From NCBI GenBank assembly GCA_964494325.1, contig CAZBTJ010000163.1:1-11903 (forward strand): 11,903 nt of DNA, written 5' to 3'. Below the pieces are notes generated by a model. The model was not told the DNA's origin and did no database searches. It worked only from the letters and a program-made list of their open reading frames with translations. The position numbers were made by a program, and so were the translations under genes. The stretch comes from JAIPFM01 sp964494325 (GTDB lineage Bacteria; Planctomycetota; Phycisphaerae; Sedimentisphaerales; Anaerobacaceae). This document shows, piece by piece, positions 1 to 7,014 of the stretch (the stretch's first letter is position 1; each line of letters begins with the position of its first letter).

Positions 1-259
1 AAACTTTTAGGCAAATATGGCCAGACTCAGGTTTGTACAGCTGGATTTATTCCCAGACAGAAACGCCTTTTGCCCTTGTCGCCATTTATTGACGCAGTGG
101 GTCGTTTTTTACATTTATCACACGGAGTTTTTATTGTGGGAAACGTTATATTGTGAAAATAGAGTAATTCTCCGGCTTGAGGTAAGAGCAAGCAGCATCC
201 TAAACTTAATTATTGACATCGCACTGGGTCGAGGTGACTTTTTCTTCCACCTTAAATTC
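1..259. other. Left edge, no gene recognised
   Basis: No convincing gene is visible. An open frame on the plus strand here runs into the antisense of the CGGC gene, has no ribosome binding site and gives a protein of unnatural composition, so I treat it as chance. Downstream of the CGGC stop there is a weak imperfect inverted repeat (AGGTG/CACCT around 231-258) without a T-tract, which is not enough to call a terminator. Confidence 0.5.
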
Positions 260-697
260 TCAATCGTACGTCAAACGTGTTTTTTCGTCTGTCAAGACGT
301 GCTTGATGTGATCCTGCCATCTGTCAGACTGCCATGTGCCTAACTTCTGGTGGGTCAGGTAATAGTTTTGCGGAATCGGGTGAGTACCGACAACGACATC
401 CAGACCGTACTTGACTGGAATAAATTTACAAAAAGCTTCCAGGCGTGGGCAGGGCGGATAGCCGACAACCAAACCCGTAGCCAAATGGATGACATCTGTT
501 CCATTTTTTATCATTTCAGCCGGAGCGTATTCAACGTTGCCACCGGGACAGCCGCCGCAGGTGGTATAGCCTACTAATTTGACTTCCTCTTCCTTATACA
601 GGGCAAACGCTCCTTCACGATTTCTTAAAGATCGCAAACATTTCCCACCTGCACAGGTATGGTAACGGTCGCAGATAATAATGCTAATTTTCTTCAA
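260..697 (-). CDS. CGGC-domain protein (cysteine-rich, putative metal binding)
   Basis: This small cytoplasmic protein belongs to the CGGC domain family (formerly a DUF), whose exact role is unknown; its conserved cysteines and histidines suggest metal binding. I see the signature CGGC in the context TTCGGCPGGN, an N-terminal CDRYHTCAGGKC cluster, a later PPCPR...FC pair, and a conserved GTHP near the C-terminus. Seven cysteines occur in about 145 residues. An in-frame GTG lies at 742 but has no ribosome binding site. A TTG at 695-697 is preceded by GGGAG (706-710 on the plus strand) at an 8-base spacing and gives a protein beginning (M)KKISIIICD, the usual way this family begins, so I chose it. 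No signal peptide or membrane segment is seen. It stands alone, pointing away from the hsd operon. Family assignment is good; function is unknown. Confidence 0.85.
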   Translation of the reverse strand: MKKISIIICDRYHTCAGGKCLRSLRNREGAFALYKEEEVKLVGYTTCGGCPGGNVEYAPAEMIKNGTDVIHLATGLVVGYPPCPRLEAFCKFIPVKYGLDVVVGTHPIPQNYYLTHQKLGTWQSDRWQDHIKHVLTDEKTRLTYD

Positions 698-882
698 CTT
701 TTTGACTCCCTTTATGATTTTCTGAATATTCATAGTATCCACAAATTATCAATAGTGCGGCGATGTTGCCAGATAATATTCAGTTGTGAACTAATTTATT
801 CTTTCGCAGATCAGTAGAGTAAAAAGTAATGGGCGGCTATTGCCAAGTAGCCACCAAAAACCAGCAACTAAAAACTATTTTG

Positions 883-966
883 AGCCTGTTAGGCTGAAGG
901 TGTTTAGACTGAAGGGAAACGCTGGTGAACGGCATTGCCTCGCACGGAGGCACGGAGACCACGGAG
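883..966. repeat. Cluster of short direct repeats and hairpins
   Basis: A small hairpin (AGCCT, loop GTT, AGGCT; 883-895) overlaps a tandem near-duplicate TTAGGCTGAAGG / TTAGACTGAAGG (889-900 and 905-916). Just downstream are a hairpin TGCCTC/GAGGCA (936-952) and three copies of CACGGAG starting at 943, 951 and 960. These word-like intergenic repeats resemble dispersed repeat families seen in large environmental bacterial genomes. There is no coding potential. Confidence 0.5.
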
Positions 967-1114
967 ATTGGCTGACGACCGACCGCTTTTTTTTACATGG
1001 ATTTCGCGGGTTACACGGATTTATAACGAATCACGAAAAACGAAAAAAATAATAGCCGATAGCTGTTTTTAACCATAAGGAAAATGGACTCTCACAAAGG
1101 CACAGGGGACACTG

Positions 1115-1133
1115 AGAACTAAGAACTAAGAAC
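1115..1133. repeat. Heptamer tandem repeat AGAACTA
   Basis: AGAACTA is repeated at 1115-1121 and 1122-1128 and then partially at 1129-1133. The reverse complement of the same word (TAGTTCTTA, 8800-8808) occurs outside copy B of the structured repeat, which hints that the inverted similarity extends beyond the element cores. Confidence 0.5.
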
Positions 1134-1180
1134 GGTTTCAACCATGAAAGGCTATCGCGTATTCGTAGGGTTTGGTTTAT

Positions 1181-1360
1181 GCGTAGGATCGCCGTCATAC
1201 ACGCTGTGCGTGCCACCTGTCAGGGACAGGTCGTCCTGCATTGGTCTCTACTCATCAAGCCATTGGTCGCAGAGCCCGACGCAAGACTTGGATGACGGCT
1301 TGAATTGCTATTGAACGGGGCCTTTTTGTTTGGGTGTTATTTGGATGGAAGATTCTGTTT
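1181..1360 (+). repeat. Structured repeat, copy A (inverted partner of copy B)
   Basis: This stretch matches the reverse complement of 8545-8725. The best block, 1287-1320, is identical at 30 of 34 positions to the reverse complement of 8585-8618, and all four differences are transitions. It can fold as follows. A closing stem pairs 1191-1198 (GCCGTCAT) with 1292-1299 (ATGACGGC). Hairpin 1 is CACGC/GCGTG (1200-1204, 1208-1212). Hairpin 2 is ACCTGTC/GACAGGT (1215-1221, 1225-1231). Hairpin 3 pairs GGTCTCT with AGAGCCC (1243-1249, 1271-1277) with one mismatch. A conserved AT- and T-rich tail follows to 1360. There is no open reading frame. It could be a non-autonomous mobile element, a REP/BIME-like sequence or a structured RNA. 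I do not recognise a named family. Confidence 0.75.
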
Positions 1361-1880
1361 TTCTTGGCCTTATTGAATGATTAAACCGGGAATCACGACG
1401 CCAGTCATGCCGAAGCATTGAGGCATCTATTGAACAAGCCCGCGTAGCGGCTCAATACATCACACCTCAAACCTCACACACACTTCATCGCAGCGTCCTG
1501 CTTTTCTTATCAAGTCATCTCTTTCTTTTATGCCGCCTAGTCTTTCGTGAGCAAAACGGCTTTAAATCCTTTTAAAATAAAGGTTTCCTACTTGTCCGTG
1601 TGGGATGTAGGGGGTAGGATTAGTTTTTTCGTCGGCGGGCTCAGGTTTTAAGTGTTAGGCAAAGCGAAGCGAAATTCCTGGTGGCTGACTGCTGAGTTAC
1701 TGGTTGCTGGTTGCTATTTGTTGGTTGTTGGCAACGAATAGCTAAAAACTGGAGCGAAGCAACCACGGCCAGCTTGGCTGTGGGTTTTTGTAGCGGAAAT
1801 AAATGGGCTTTTGGATTTTAAAAGTTGGCGATTTGGAAAAAGAGGAATGAGAATGATTCTGAAAAGGGTACTGGACACTG

Positions 1881-1902
1881 TTAAATTTCCTTTAAATTTC
1901 CC
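1881..1902. promoter_or_regulatory. Tandem TTAAATTTCC upstream of hsdR, candidate control site
   Basis: The decamer TTAAATTTCC occurs at 1881-1890 and again at 1892-1901, an 11-base period that places both copies on nearly the same face of the helix. It ends 24 bases before the hsdR start. A TATATT (1905-1910) follows, but it is so close to the ribosome binding site that it would be a poor -10 element. An operator is possible, but no regulator gene is in view. Confidence 0.3.
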
Positions 1903-1925
1903 GGTATATTCTGCTGGAGGGATCA

Positions 1926-4295
1926 ATGAACGAAGCTGATACATGTCGGCAATATGTGACGCCCAAGCTGATTGACTCTGGTTGGGACAGCGAACCTCAT
2001 TCCTTTACCGAACAGCGGACCTTCACAGATGGCAGAATTATTGTTGTGGGTGGAAAGCCACGTCGGGGCAAGCAGAAGCGTGCAGACTACTTGTTGCGTT
2101 ATACTCGAGATTTCACGATTGCCGTGGTTGAGGCCAAGGCGTCCTATAGATTGCCTGACTCAGGATTGCAACAAGCGAAAGACTATGCCGAAACACTGGG
2201 GCTCAAATTCGCCTATTCCACGAATGGTATGGGTATTGTCGAGTTTGACTACATCACAGGTCAGGAACGTAGTATTGATTCATTTCCCAGCCCAGCGGAA
2301 CTTTGGCAGAGACTGGAGGCCAATCAGCAGCTTGCCAAAGATCAAACAGAACGCCTTTTGACACCATTTTACAATTTGGCTGGCAAGACACCGCGATATT
2401 ATCAAGAAATCGCTATTAATCGAACGGTTCAAGCCATACTCCAGGGTAAGTCTCGTATCCTCTTGACCATGGCAACCGGGACAGGCAAGACTCTGGCTGC
2501 CTTTCAGATATGCTGGAAGCTCTGGTCGAGTCGATGGAATCGAACAGGCGAACACAGACGTCCCAAGATCCTCTTTCTTGCAGACCGTAGTATTTTGGTG
2601 GATGATCCCAAGGATAAGACTTTCACGCCGTTTGGCGACGCCCGTCACAAGATCGAAAACGGCGAGGTGGTTAAGAGTCGAGAGATGTATTTCGCCCTTT
2701 ACCAATCCATTGCCCGTGATGAACGCAGACCCGGCCTTTACAAAGAATTCGGTTCTGATTTCTTTGATCTTATTGTGATAGATGAATGTCATCGTGGATC
2801 GGCCAATAGTGATAGCAACTGGCGTGAGATCCTTGATTACTTCAAACCTGCTGTCCAATTCGGTATGACAGCAACTCCACTGAGAGACGACAACAGGGAC
2901 ACCTACGAATACTTCGGCAATCCCTTGTACACCTATTCACTGAGAGAGGGCATTGATGATGGATTCCTGGCCCCATATCGTGTTCACCGAGTCATCACCA
3001 CTGCAGACGCCGCCGGCTGGCGTCCTTCCAAGGGTGAGTTGGATCGCTTCGGTCGCGAGATTCCCGACGAAGAATACCAAACCAAGGATTTCGAGCATGC
3101 AGTAGCGCTTCTGGCACGTACCAAGGCCATTGCTCGGCACTTGACGGATCACCTCAAGCGTACAGATCGTTTTGCCAAGACATTGGTCTTTTGTGTGGAT
3201 CAGGAACACGCCCTGGTTATGAAGCATGAATTGGCCCGTCTCAATGCAGACATGACAATACCGTATCCCAACTACATCTGTCGTGTCACCTCTGACGAGA
3301 AGGATATCGGCAAGGGCCACCTGAGCCGTTTTCAGGAATTGGAGACCATTGAACCTGTTATTCTCACAACCTCTAAACTGCTCACCACAGGTGTGGATGC
3401 CCCCATGGTCAAAAATGTCGCCTTGGTCCGGGTGATCGGCTCCATGACTGAATTCAAGCAGATCATTGGTCGCGGTACTCGTGTAAGAGACGACTACGGC
3501 AAATACTTCTTCAATATCCTGGACTACACGGGCTCTGCTACGCGTCACTTTGCAGATCCTGAGTTCGATGGAGAGCCAGCCCTGTTGAGTGAAGTCAAAA
3601 TCGATGATGAAGGGCAGATTATTGAGAGTACGACCCTGCATTGCGAAGATCAGCCTGAATCTAAGGGCGAATTGCCCATTGCAGACCCCAAGCGATTCTA
3701 CCTGGACGATCAGAAAGCAGATTCACAAAAATTTTATGCAGATGGGGGCTCGGTCGAGGTCATCGCAGATCTGGTCTATGAACTTGACGCAGACGGCAAA
3801 CAATTGCGCGTTGTGAAGTACACTGATTATACTGCCAATACCTTGCGCACTCTCTATCCCACAGCCGCCTCCTTACGAACCCAATGGATCGATGCAGAGC
3901 AACGTCATGAAATCATCCAGAATCTGGTGGATCGAGGCATTTATTTTGATCAGTTGGCCGAGCAAACCGGGCATCCCGATGCTGATCCCTTTGACTTGCT
4001 CTGTCACATCACGTACAATGCCCCACTTCGTACACGTCGCGAACGTACCGATCGATTAAAGAAAGACAAAAAGGATTTCTTCGATCAATACGGCCCGGAA
4101 GCCAGGGCCATCATGAATGAACTATTGGACAAATATGCAGAACACGGTCTGGCTCAATTTGAGATCCCGTCCGTGTTGAAGATTCCTTCCATTTCGGAAC
4201 ATGGTAATGTGGGAGAGATCATTGCCTGCTTCGGCAGTACCGAGCAATTAAAAGAGGCCGTGGCTTCCCTTCAGACAGCCCTGTACGCGGCTTAG
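1926..4295 (+). CDS. hsdR: Type I restriction enzyme, R subunit (HsdR, EcoEI/EcoAI-like)
   Basis: This is the motor and nuclease subunit of a type I restriction-modification complex. It uses ATP to translocate DNA from unmethylated sites and then cuts it. The 789-residue protein has an N-terminal HsdR nuclease domain with ADYLL (Asp about 54) and VEAK (Glu69, Lys71), the PD-(D/E)XK catalytic pattern. The superfamily 2 helicase core follows: Walker A ATGTGKT (183-189), DECH (286-289), TAT (315-317) and QIIGRGTR (512-519). The C-terminal part (about 640-789) should be the EcoEI-type C-terminal domain that docks to the methyltransferase. The length suits the EcoEI/EcoAI (type IB-like) group rather than the longer EcoR124 type. 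ATG 1926 is preceded by GGAGG (1916-1920). All key motifs are intact. hsdM starts 17 bases downstream in the same operon. Confidence 0.96.
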   Translation: MNEADTCRQYVTPKLIDSGWDSEPHSFTEQRTFTDGRIIVVGGKPRRGKQKRADYLLRYTRDFTIAVVEAKASYRLPDSGLQQAKDYAETLGLKFAYSTNGMGIVEFDYITGQERSIDSFPSPAELWQRLEANQQLAKDQTERLLTPFYNLAGKTPRYYQEIAINRTVQAILQGKSRILLTMATGTGKTLAAFQICWKLWSSRWNRTGEHRRPKILFLADRSILVDDPKDKTFTPFGDARHKIENGEVVKSREMYFALYQSIARDERRPGLYKEFGSDFFDLIVIDECHRGSANSDSNWREILDYFKPAVQFGMTATPLRDDNRDTYEYFGNPLYTYSLREGIDDGFLAPYRVHRVITTADAAGWRPSKGELDRFGREIPDEEYQTKDFEHAVALLARTKAIARHLTDHLKRTDRFAKTLVFCVDQEHALVMKHELARLNADMTIPYPNYICRVTSDEKDIGKGHLSRFQELETIEPVILTTSKLLTTGVDAPMVKNVALVRVIGSMTEFKQIIGRGTRVRDDYGKYFFNILDYTGSATRHFADPEFDGEPALLSEVKIDDEGQIIESTTLHCEDQPESKGELPIADPKRFYLDDQKADSQKFYADGGSVEVIADLVYELDADGKQLRVVKYTDYTANTLRTLYPTAASLRTQWIDAEQRHEIIQNLVDRGIYFDQLAEQTGHPDADPFDLLCHITYNAPLRTRRERTDRLKKDKKDFFDQYGPEARAIMNELLDKYAEHGLAQFEIPSVLKIPSISEHGNVGEIIACFGSTEQLKEAVASLQTALYAA

Positions 4296-4312
4296 GAAAT
4301 ACATAAGGGACT

Positions 4313-5893
4313 ATGGTAAAAAAACGAACCACCAAGAAACAGTCACCCCAGACTACCTCCCAACAACTCGGCGCCCTGATCAAGTCTGCCCGTGACATCA
4401 TGCGTAAAGACAAGGGCCTCAACGGGGACCTGGACCGTCTGCCCATGCTCACCTGGATCATGTTTCTCAAATTCCTGGACGACATGGAACAGCTCCATGA
4501 GCAAGAAACGGCCTTGGCAGGCAAGCGCTACCGTCCGGTCATTGAAACACCTTATCGTTGGCGTGACTGGGCTGCACGAGAAGAGGGCATTACCGGCCCC
4601 GAGCTCAAAGACTTCATCAACTACGAAAAGGCCATGCGTCCTGACGGCACTCAAGGTCCGGGCTTGTTCGCATACCTGCGGACCCTTCAATCTCCAGATG
4701 CACGGGGCCGTCAGGAAGTGATTGCCAGTGTCTTCCGTGGTATCGTCAATCGCATGGAATCCGGGTATCTGTTGCGTGATGTGATCAACAAGGTCAATGG
4801 CATCCACTTCAACTCCTCTGAAGAAATCCATACCCTGGGCCATTTATACGAATCCATGTTGCGTGAGATGCGGGACGCAGCCGGCGACTCCGGTGAATTC
4901 TATACACCCAGGTCAGTAGTTCAATTCATGGTGGCTGTGACCGATCCCAAATTGGATGAGACTGTGCTTGACCCCGCCTGCGGTACGGGCGGTTTCCTGG
5001 TCGAGACCTTCACCCATCTGCACCAGCAGTGTAAGACCGTTGAAGCCCGAAAGATCCTGCAACGCAGTTCCATCCATGGCCAGGAAGCCAAATCATTGCC
5101 CTTTATGCTCTGCGAGATGAACCTCCTCCTGCATGGTCTTGAGTACCCGGACATCGTATACGATAACTCGCTGGCCGTGAAGGTCACGGAGATCGGCGAC
5201 CGGGACCGCGTGGATGTGATCATCACCAATCCGCCCTTTGGCGGTGAAGAAGAATCCTCCATCAAGAACAACTTCCCAGCGGACATGCAGACCTCTGAGA
5301 CTGCACTGCTGTTCCTGCAACTGATCATGCGCAGGCTCAGACGGCCAGAAAAGAACAATGGCAAGCCCGGACGTGCAGCCGTGGTCGTGCCCAACGGTAC
5401 CCTGTTCGGTGACGGTATGTGCGCACGCATCAAAGAACGCCTGCTTAAGAACTTCAACCTGCACACCGTTGTGCGTCTGCCCAATGGTGTGTTCTCGCCC
5501 TATACTTTGATTCCCACCAACTTGCTATTCTTTGACCGTTCCGGTCCTACCAAGCAGGTCTGGTATTATGAACTTCCCTTGCCCGAGGGACGCAAGAACT
5601 ACACCAAGACCAAACCCATACAGTTCACTGAATTCACAGACGGCATAACCTGGTTTAAAAAGAAACGCCGCGCTAAAAATGACCACGCCTGGAAGGTCCC
5701 AGTGGCTGATATCCTGCAATACAACAATGACGGCACTCTGATCTCTGCTAACCTGGACATCAAGAATCCTAATGCTGCCGAGGCCTTGGAACATCGGCCC
5801 CCGGAACAACTAGCAGCAGACATTCTTGAAAAGGAACAACGCATCATTGAGATCATTAAAGAGATCCAAGCAGATCTGGAGCGGAAGCCATGA
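4313..5893 (+). CDS. hsdM: Type I methyltransferase, M subunit (HsdM)
   Basis: This adenine-N6 DNA methyltransferase subunit, with HsdS, methylates the host recognition site and also forms the core onto which HsdR assembles. The 526-residue protein has an N-terminal helical HsdM domain (about 15-165), the conserved GEFYTPR (194-200), the S-adenosylmethionine-binding motif DPACGTGGF (220-228) and the catalytic NPPFG (306-310). An acidic/basic helical tail ends the protein. The start ATG follows AAGGGAC in the 17-base gap after hsdR. The stop overlaps the next start as ATGA (5890-5893), so translation of the nuclease gene is probably coupled. Length and motifs are complete, so the methyltransferase should be active. 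Confidence 0.96.
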   Translation: MVKKRTTKKQSPQTTSQQLGALIKSARDIMRKDKGLNGDLDRLPMLTWIMFLKFLDDMEQLHEQETALAGKRYRPVIETPYRWRDWAAREEGITGPELKDFINYEKAMRPDGTQGPGLFAYLRTLQSPDARGRQEVIASVFRGIVNRMESGYLLRDVINKVNGIHFNSSEEIHTLGHLYESMLREMRDAAGDSGEFYTPRSVVQFMVAVTDPKLDETVLDPACGTGGFLVETFTHLHQQCKTVEARKILQRSSIHGQEAKSLPFMLCEMNLLLHGLEYPDIVYDNSLAVKVTEIGDRDRVDVIITNPPFGGEEESSIKNNFPADMQTSETALLFLQLIMRRLRRPEKNNGKPGRAAVVVPNGTLFGDGMCARIKERLLKNFNLHTVVRLPNGVFSPYTLIPTNLLFFDRSGPTKQVWYYELPLPEGRKNYTKTKPIQFTEFTDGITWFKKKRRAKNDHAWKVPVADILQYNNDGTLISANLDIKNPNAAEALEHRPPEQLAADILEKEQRIIEIIKEIQADLERKP

Positions 5894-7014
5894 AATTCCA
5901 ACACCTCGTTGGCACGATCAAGGAGATCCACCAGGAACTGGCCAGTCAAGCAGTCAAGGCCGTTAATGTCTGTCTGACCACACGCAACTGGCTCATAGGA
6001 TGGCACATCCAGGAATTTGAGCAGCATGGCGAAGACCGTGCCGAATACGGGGATGCCTTACTTGCCAATTTAGCCCTGGCACTCGAACCGGCCCTGCACA
6101 AATGCTATACAGAGCGTTACTTGCGACTGTGTCGTCAGTTCTATCTTGTCTATCCCCAGATTCGGAAATCGCTGATTTCCGAATCCAGACTCGTGCCCAT
6201 CCGGAAATCATTGATTTCCAAATTACCTCTTATCGAGCCAGCAGCCAGGCCCGTACCATCCGCGTCTCCGGCCATGGCAGCCGAAAAGCTGCTGACCAGT
6301 CTCTCCTTTACTCATTTTCTGGAACTCATCAAGATTGATGATTCTCTCAAGCGGGCCTTTTATGAGATTGAATGCATCAAGGGCACTTGGTCGGTCCGGG
6401 AATTGAAACGCCAGATCGGCAGTCTCTACTATGAACGCTCTGGCCTGTCCCTGGATAAAAAGAAACTCTCGCACCTCACCCAATCCCTGGCTGAGGCAGA
6501 CACCGCCGACCTGATCATCCGCGATCCCTATATATTCGAATTCCTGGGCGTCAAATCCCAGGAAGTCATGCACGAATCCAACCTGGAACTGGCCCTGCTT
6601 GACAAACTCCAGGCATTCCTCTTGGAGTTGGGCCGTGGCTTCTGCTTTGAGGCTCGCCAGCGTCGCATTCTCATCGGTGGCGAGTACTTCTTCGTAGATC
6701 TCGTCTTTTACCACCGTATCCTCAAATGTCACGTGCTTATTGAACTCAAGATCGCGACCTTCACCCACGAACACCTGGGCCAGCTCAATACCTATGTCAA
6801 CTGGTATCGTGAAAATGAGATGACCTCGGCAGACAACCCGCCCGTGGGTATCCTGCTCTGCACAGACAAAAATCACCCCCTGGTCCAGTATGCCTTGGCC
6901 GGCATGGACAATCAACTCTTTGTGTCCAAGTACCAGCTTGAGTTGCCAGAGGAAAAACAAATCAAGGCGTTTCTGGAAGAGCAGTTGCGCGAGACTCAGG
7001 GAGGGGAGGAGTAA
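5890..7014 (+). CDS. DUF1016/YhcG-family PD-(D/E)XK nuclease embedded in the hsd operon
   Basis: The 374-residue protein has the two-part architecture of the YhcG/DUF1016 family. An N-terminal DUF1016 domain (about 5-90) contains TTRNWLIGWHIQEFEQ and the YTERYLRLCRQFY helix. After a variable linker, the C-terminal PD-(D/E)XK nuclease domain (about 140-365) contains Asp270 in FFVDLVFY, Glu285 and Lys287 in IELK, and Gln298 in HLGQLNTYVNWY. All expected catalytic residues are present. It overlaps hsdM by ATGA and hsdS by TAATG, so it is an integral operon member. Family members are often found in type I restriction loci; their role is not settled, with DNA cleavage the likely activity. The linker (about 91-110) contains a 13-residue tandem repeat, IRKSLIS in both units, encoded by palindromic DNA (6159-6219). 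Confidence 0.92.
   Translation: MKFQHLVGTIKEIHQELASQAVKAVNVCLTTRNWLIGWHIQEFEQHGEDRAEYGDALLANLALALEPALHKCYTERYLRLCRQFYLVYPQIRKSLISESRLVPIRKSLISKLPLIEPAARPVPSASPAMAAEKLLTSLSFTHFLELIKIDDSLKRAFYEIECIKGTWSVRELKRQIGSLYYERSGLSLDKKKLSHLTQSLAEADTADLIIRDPYIFEFLGVKSQEVMHESNLELALLDKLQAFLLELGRGFCFEARQRRILIGGEYFFVDLVFYHRILKCHVLIELKIATFTHEHLGQLNTYVNWYRENEMTSADNPPVGILLCTDKNHPLVQYALAGMDNQLFVSKYQLELPEEKQIKAFLEEQLRETQGGEE
6159..6219. repeat. In-frame tandem palindromes inside the DUF1016 gene
   Basis: Two hairpins sit 39 bases apart. The first is a perfect 12-bp inverted repeat, GATTCGGAAATC (6159-6170) and GATTTCCGAATC (6174-6185), around a 3-base loop. The second is GGAAATC (6203-6209) and GATTTCC (6213-6219), also around a 3-base loop. 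The 39-base period keeps the frame and encodes IRKSLIS twice in a 13-residue unit. The position is the interdomain linker, where length changes would be tolerated. Confidence 0.85.
7001..7010 (+). promoter_or_regulatory. Strong ribosome binding site for hsdS within the upstream gene
   Basis: GAGGGGAGGA lies inside the last codons of the DUF1016 gene, four bases before the overlapping hsdS ATG. It supports the ATG at 7014 as the true start and explains how hsdS is translated despite the overlap. Confidence 0.7.

Larger units (their letters stand above)
743..1925. other. Long gene-free spacer rich in repeats
   Basis: About 1.2 kb lies between the CGGC gene and hsdR without a believable gene. 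Reading frames present here are short, lack ribosome binding sites and are low in complexity. It contains the CACGGAG cluster, a heptamer repeat AGAACTA (two and a half copies, 1115-1133), structured repeat copy A (1181-1360), a GGTTG-rich tract (1700-1731) and three mini-hairpin heptamers of the type GCG(A/T)AGC (1442, 1664, 1754). The last 50 bases probably carry the control region of the hsd operon. Confidence 0.6.

Noticed and set aside
17..343. Open frame of 108 codons on the plus strand
   Set aside because: It overlaps the 3' end of the CGGC gene in antisense, has no ribosome binding site, and its composition is unlike a real protein.
840..1216. Open frames on both strands in the repeat-rich spacer
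   Set aside because: They are translations of short repeats (CACGGAG, AGAACTA and similar), lack ribosome binding sites and show no family resemblance.
1181..1360. Integron attC site or tRNA-like element as an explanation of the structured repeat
   Set aside because: No GTTRRRY-type core sites bound the fold, there is no integrase gene, and the arms do not match tRNA dimensions or an anticodon loop.
743..1925. CRISPR array in the repeat-rich spacer
   Set aside because: The repeats are short, tandem and irregular, with no constant repeat-spacer unit and no cas genes.
1714..1944. Minus-strand frame overlapping the hsdR start
   Set aside because: No ribosome binding site and low-complexity translation; it covers the GGTTG-rich tract and would run antisense to the operon's control region.
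2280..3641. Long minus-strand frames inside hsdR
   Set aside because: They are antisense to a gene with intact helicase and nuclease motifs; the frames result from codon bias in hsdR.
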